Shown here: positions 28,296-29,977 of the stretch, in pieces
Layout: each line of letters starts with the position of its first letter
Position numbering within the stretch: position 1 is the first letter of the stretch
Virus record (IMG/VR): IMGVR_UViG_3300031787_000601
Location: 1 to 29,977 of that record
Source of the DNA: a virus
Length of the DNA: 29,977 nucleotides
Strand: one strand, 5' to 3'
Notes under the pieces: generated by a model
Told to the model about the DNA's origin: nothing
Databases searched by the model: none
Seen by the model: only the letters and a program-made list of their open reading frames with translations
Position numbers and translations under genes: made by a program

Positions 28296-29977
28296 TCACT
28301 CAAAATCAAACAATTTGCTGAATGTATTATCCGACCTAGTTGAACTGATGTCCCATTCCAAAACACCAATTAGGTTTTCTAACTTTTCATCGATAACTGT
28401 GGTTTCCATTTCACCGTCGGCGAAAGGCAAGTCTTTGAACCATTGAGGAAGTCTAAGCTCGTCAACAGGATAAGCTACACTAGTATAGCCCATTGGATTA
28501 TCTTTGATCTTACATACAATGACTTTAGCACCATCAGTGATACTCATGCTGTATTTGTCATCATTCATGCGTTTCAAAGTATTCCAATTTAAGCTAGCTC
28601 GAACATGTCCTGGCATGTTTGCTTTGCCTTGTTTCTTTTCTTTGGCCTGATACTCAGTGATATTGTTGGCTCGTTTAGGAGAACCTTTTTCCCAACCCGG
28701 CCGTGTTTTAAATTCAGTTCTAAAATTAGTAATGTATTCTAGGACTTCTTCTTTAGGCACACCGTTTAGGACTTGTTCTAGCACTTGACTTAAGAAATCT
28801 TGAATAACAACTGGAGTGTCTGAACGTTTAAGATCTAGACCCATAGCCTTGATCTTTCCCGGTTTACCATTTACATCTGCTCGTTTACCTTCTTTATCAT
28901 AATAAAGAACAGCATAGCGTTTCTTAGTAATAAACAGACCTTTTGAAGCTACTAGTTCTCTTCCTGCTTTGATAACTTCGCCGCGAGTTTTAGGACAATG
29001 AAACTTATCTTGCATCATTTTAGGAAAGCTGGCATTTACCTCATCTGCTATTTGGTCGTAGAGTTGGACTACAGTTTCTTTATTCCAAGGTAACTGACCG
29101 CTTTCAATTTCTTTTTTCAACACAGGGTAAGCGGAAAAATAACAAGAGTCTGTGTCGCCGTAGATTACAGCTTTTCCTTTGTAATCATATTCGCCTGTGG
29201 CTATTTCATTTATTTTACCAGCCATGTGTCTAACAATCTGTCTACCACTAAGTGTAGTACTTTGACCAATCCTGTTATCAAAGAATCTACAGCCGGGATT
29301 AAGAATAGCACCATACAGGCTGTTTAGGTTAATCTTTTTAACTAATTGACGCTTGTCCCAGTATTCTTCTTCTACTTTATTTCCGGCAGCAATACACTCT
29401 TTGAGTTTGGCCTGCATCTCTTTACGTTCAGCGTACCAGCGTTTTAACAATCCGGGAATAACACCTTCTTTTTCGTAAGTGAAAATTGTACCGTTAGCAG
29501 AAATCATCCAAGGTTGATTACTTTCGAAGATAAGGTCATAGATTTGAGCACCACTTAGGGTATCGCTACCCCCACCTTCCCAATCAATTGTAATTTCTTT
29601 GGCAATATTTCTTTCCATCACGAATTCGTATTCAAGACTACCAAATATACCTTCCCAAGCAGCAGCAAATGATTTTCCCTTGCCCATTTCCTGTTCAATG
29701 TAATTTTTTGTATAGTCTTGACGTAATTGTCCAACAATAGTCTCTGGACCCATATTCAAAGCACGAATCGCTGACGGATACAGCGAGTTAATATCAACTG
29801 AACCGATCCATTCGTGGATACCTTTCTTTGGATACGCAACATACGCACCCGCAGCCGGCTCTGAACCAGGTTCTCTTCGGATCCTATTAGGAACAATCAT
29901 TCCTCTTCGATGAGCTTCGTTAATAATAGCCTGTTCAGTAACAGCTACAGCACCCATAGTTGTCTGTAATAATACAG
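28296..29977 (-). CDS. 43: Family-B DNA polymerase (gp43-like), 5' end cut by the window edge
   Basis: The 559 visible C-terminal residues hold polymerase motif A (SVDINSLYPS), motif B (KKINLNSLYGAILN) and motif C (VIYGDTDS), in the order and spacing of T4-type family-B polymerases. The 3'-5' exonuclease domain lies outside the window. The frame runs on past the ATG at 29957 to the edge, so that Met is internal. The C-terminus SKLFDFE resembles the T4 gp43 clamp-binding tail. It replicates the phage genome with the adjacent clamp. If the DNA carries deazaguanine, the polymerase must copy it. Confidence 0.97.
   Translation of the reverse strand, partial: VLLQTTMGAVAVTEQAIINEAHRRGMIVPNRIRREPGSEPAAGAYVAYPKKGIHEWIGSVDINSLYPSAIRALNMGPETIVGQLRQDYTKNYIEQEMGKGKSFAAAWEGIFGSLEYEFVMERNIAKEITIDWEGGGSDTLSGAQIYDLIFESNQPWMISANGTIFTYEKEGVIPGLLKRWYAERKEMQAKLKECIAAGNKVEEEYWDKRQLVKKINLNSLYGAILNPGCRFFDNRIGQSTTLSGRQIVRHMAGKINEIATGEYDYKGKAVIYGDTDSCYFSAYPVLKKEIESGQLPWNKETVVQLYDQIADEVNASFPKMMQDKFHCPKTRGEVIKAGRELVASKGLFITKKRYAVLYYDKEGKRADVNGKPGKIKAMGLDLKRSDTPVVIQDFLSQVLEQVLNGVPKEEVLEYITNFRTEFKTRPGWEKGSPKRANNITEYQAKEKKQGKANMPGHVRASLNWNTLKRMNDDKYSMSITDGAKVIVCKIKDNPMGYTSVAYPVDELRLPQWFKDLPFADGEMETTVIDEKLENLIGVLEWDISSTRSDNTFSKLFDFE

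Noticed and set aside
1-29977. CRISPR arrays, tRNA genes, integrase or transposon ends
   Set aside because: No regularly spaced repeats, no cloverleaf with a T-loop signature and no transposase or integrase motifs were seen; the gaps are too short to hold them.

Overview
The window looks like part of an AT-rich genome of a T4-like (T4-superfamily) myovirus, most likely marine. The evidence is a family-B DNA polymerase of gp43 type ending in a clamp-binding tail, a clamp-like gene beside it, a T4 RNase H-type 5' nuclease, ThyX, MazG, FolE/QueD/QueE-type genes and modular tail-fibre proteins, all tightly packed with ATGA/TAATG-type overlaps. I see no tRNA, rRNA, integrase, IS element or CRISPR array. 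Nothing fixes the host; cyanobacteria or other marine bacteria are both possible, and no photosynthesis gene is present. Family calls come from motifs and remembered family patterns, without database searches.

Layout. Bases 1-5065 (+ strand) are a late structural block: the 3' end of a tail-fibre gene, a 2OG-Fe(II) oxygenase-like gene, a possible fibre-assembly gene, a 598-aa tail fibre and a 411-aa structural protein. Bases 5105-10542 (+ strand) are an overlapping cassette of four GT-A glycosyltransferase-like genes, two unknown genes and a twitch-type radical SAM enzyme. At 10532-10542 the two transcription directions converge across a small hairpin. All recognised genes from 10532 to 29977 lie on the - strand, read from the polymerase leftwards: gp43, clamp, a 122-aa unknown, a DpdA-like transglycosylase, small conserved unknowns, QueD-like, a GT-B glycosyltransferase, FolE, an MBD4-like HhH DNA glycosylase, cupin, phosphoribosyltransferase, HIT, two SGNH proteins, an AbrB-like peptide, MazG, QueE, RNase H, more conserved unknowns and ThyX.

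How the genes fit together. The most notable theme is 7-deazaguanine DNA modification. FolE, QueD-like and QueE-like proteins would take GTP towards preQ0, and the DpdA-like protein would exchange guanine in DNA for the deazapurine. QueC is not in the window and would have to come from elsewhere in the genome or from the host. QueE and QueD both depart from the usual catalytic cysteine patterns, and the DpdA-like protein lacks the usual TGT zinc cluster. A GT-B glycosyltransferase lies between folE and queD, and a mismatch-type DNA glycosylase lies just past folE, so both may act on DNA. The second theme is the late glycosyltransferase/radical SAM cassette next to the fibre genes, which may modify virion fibres or a surface polymer. 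Two genes too short for usual ORF cut-offs were found by reading the gaps: a 23-aa membrane peptide at 20703-20774 and a 55-aa AbrB-like protein at 16596-16763.
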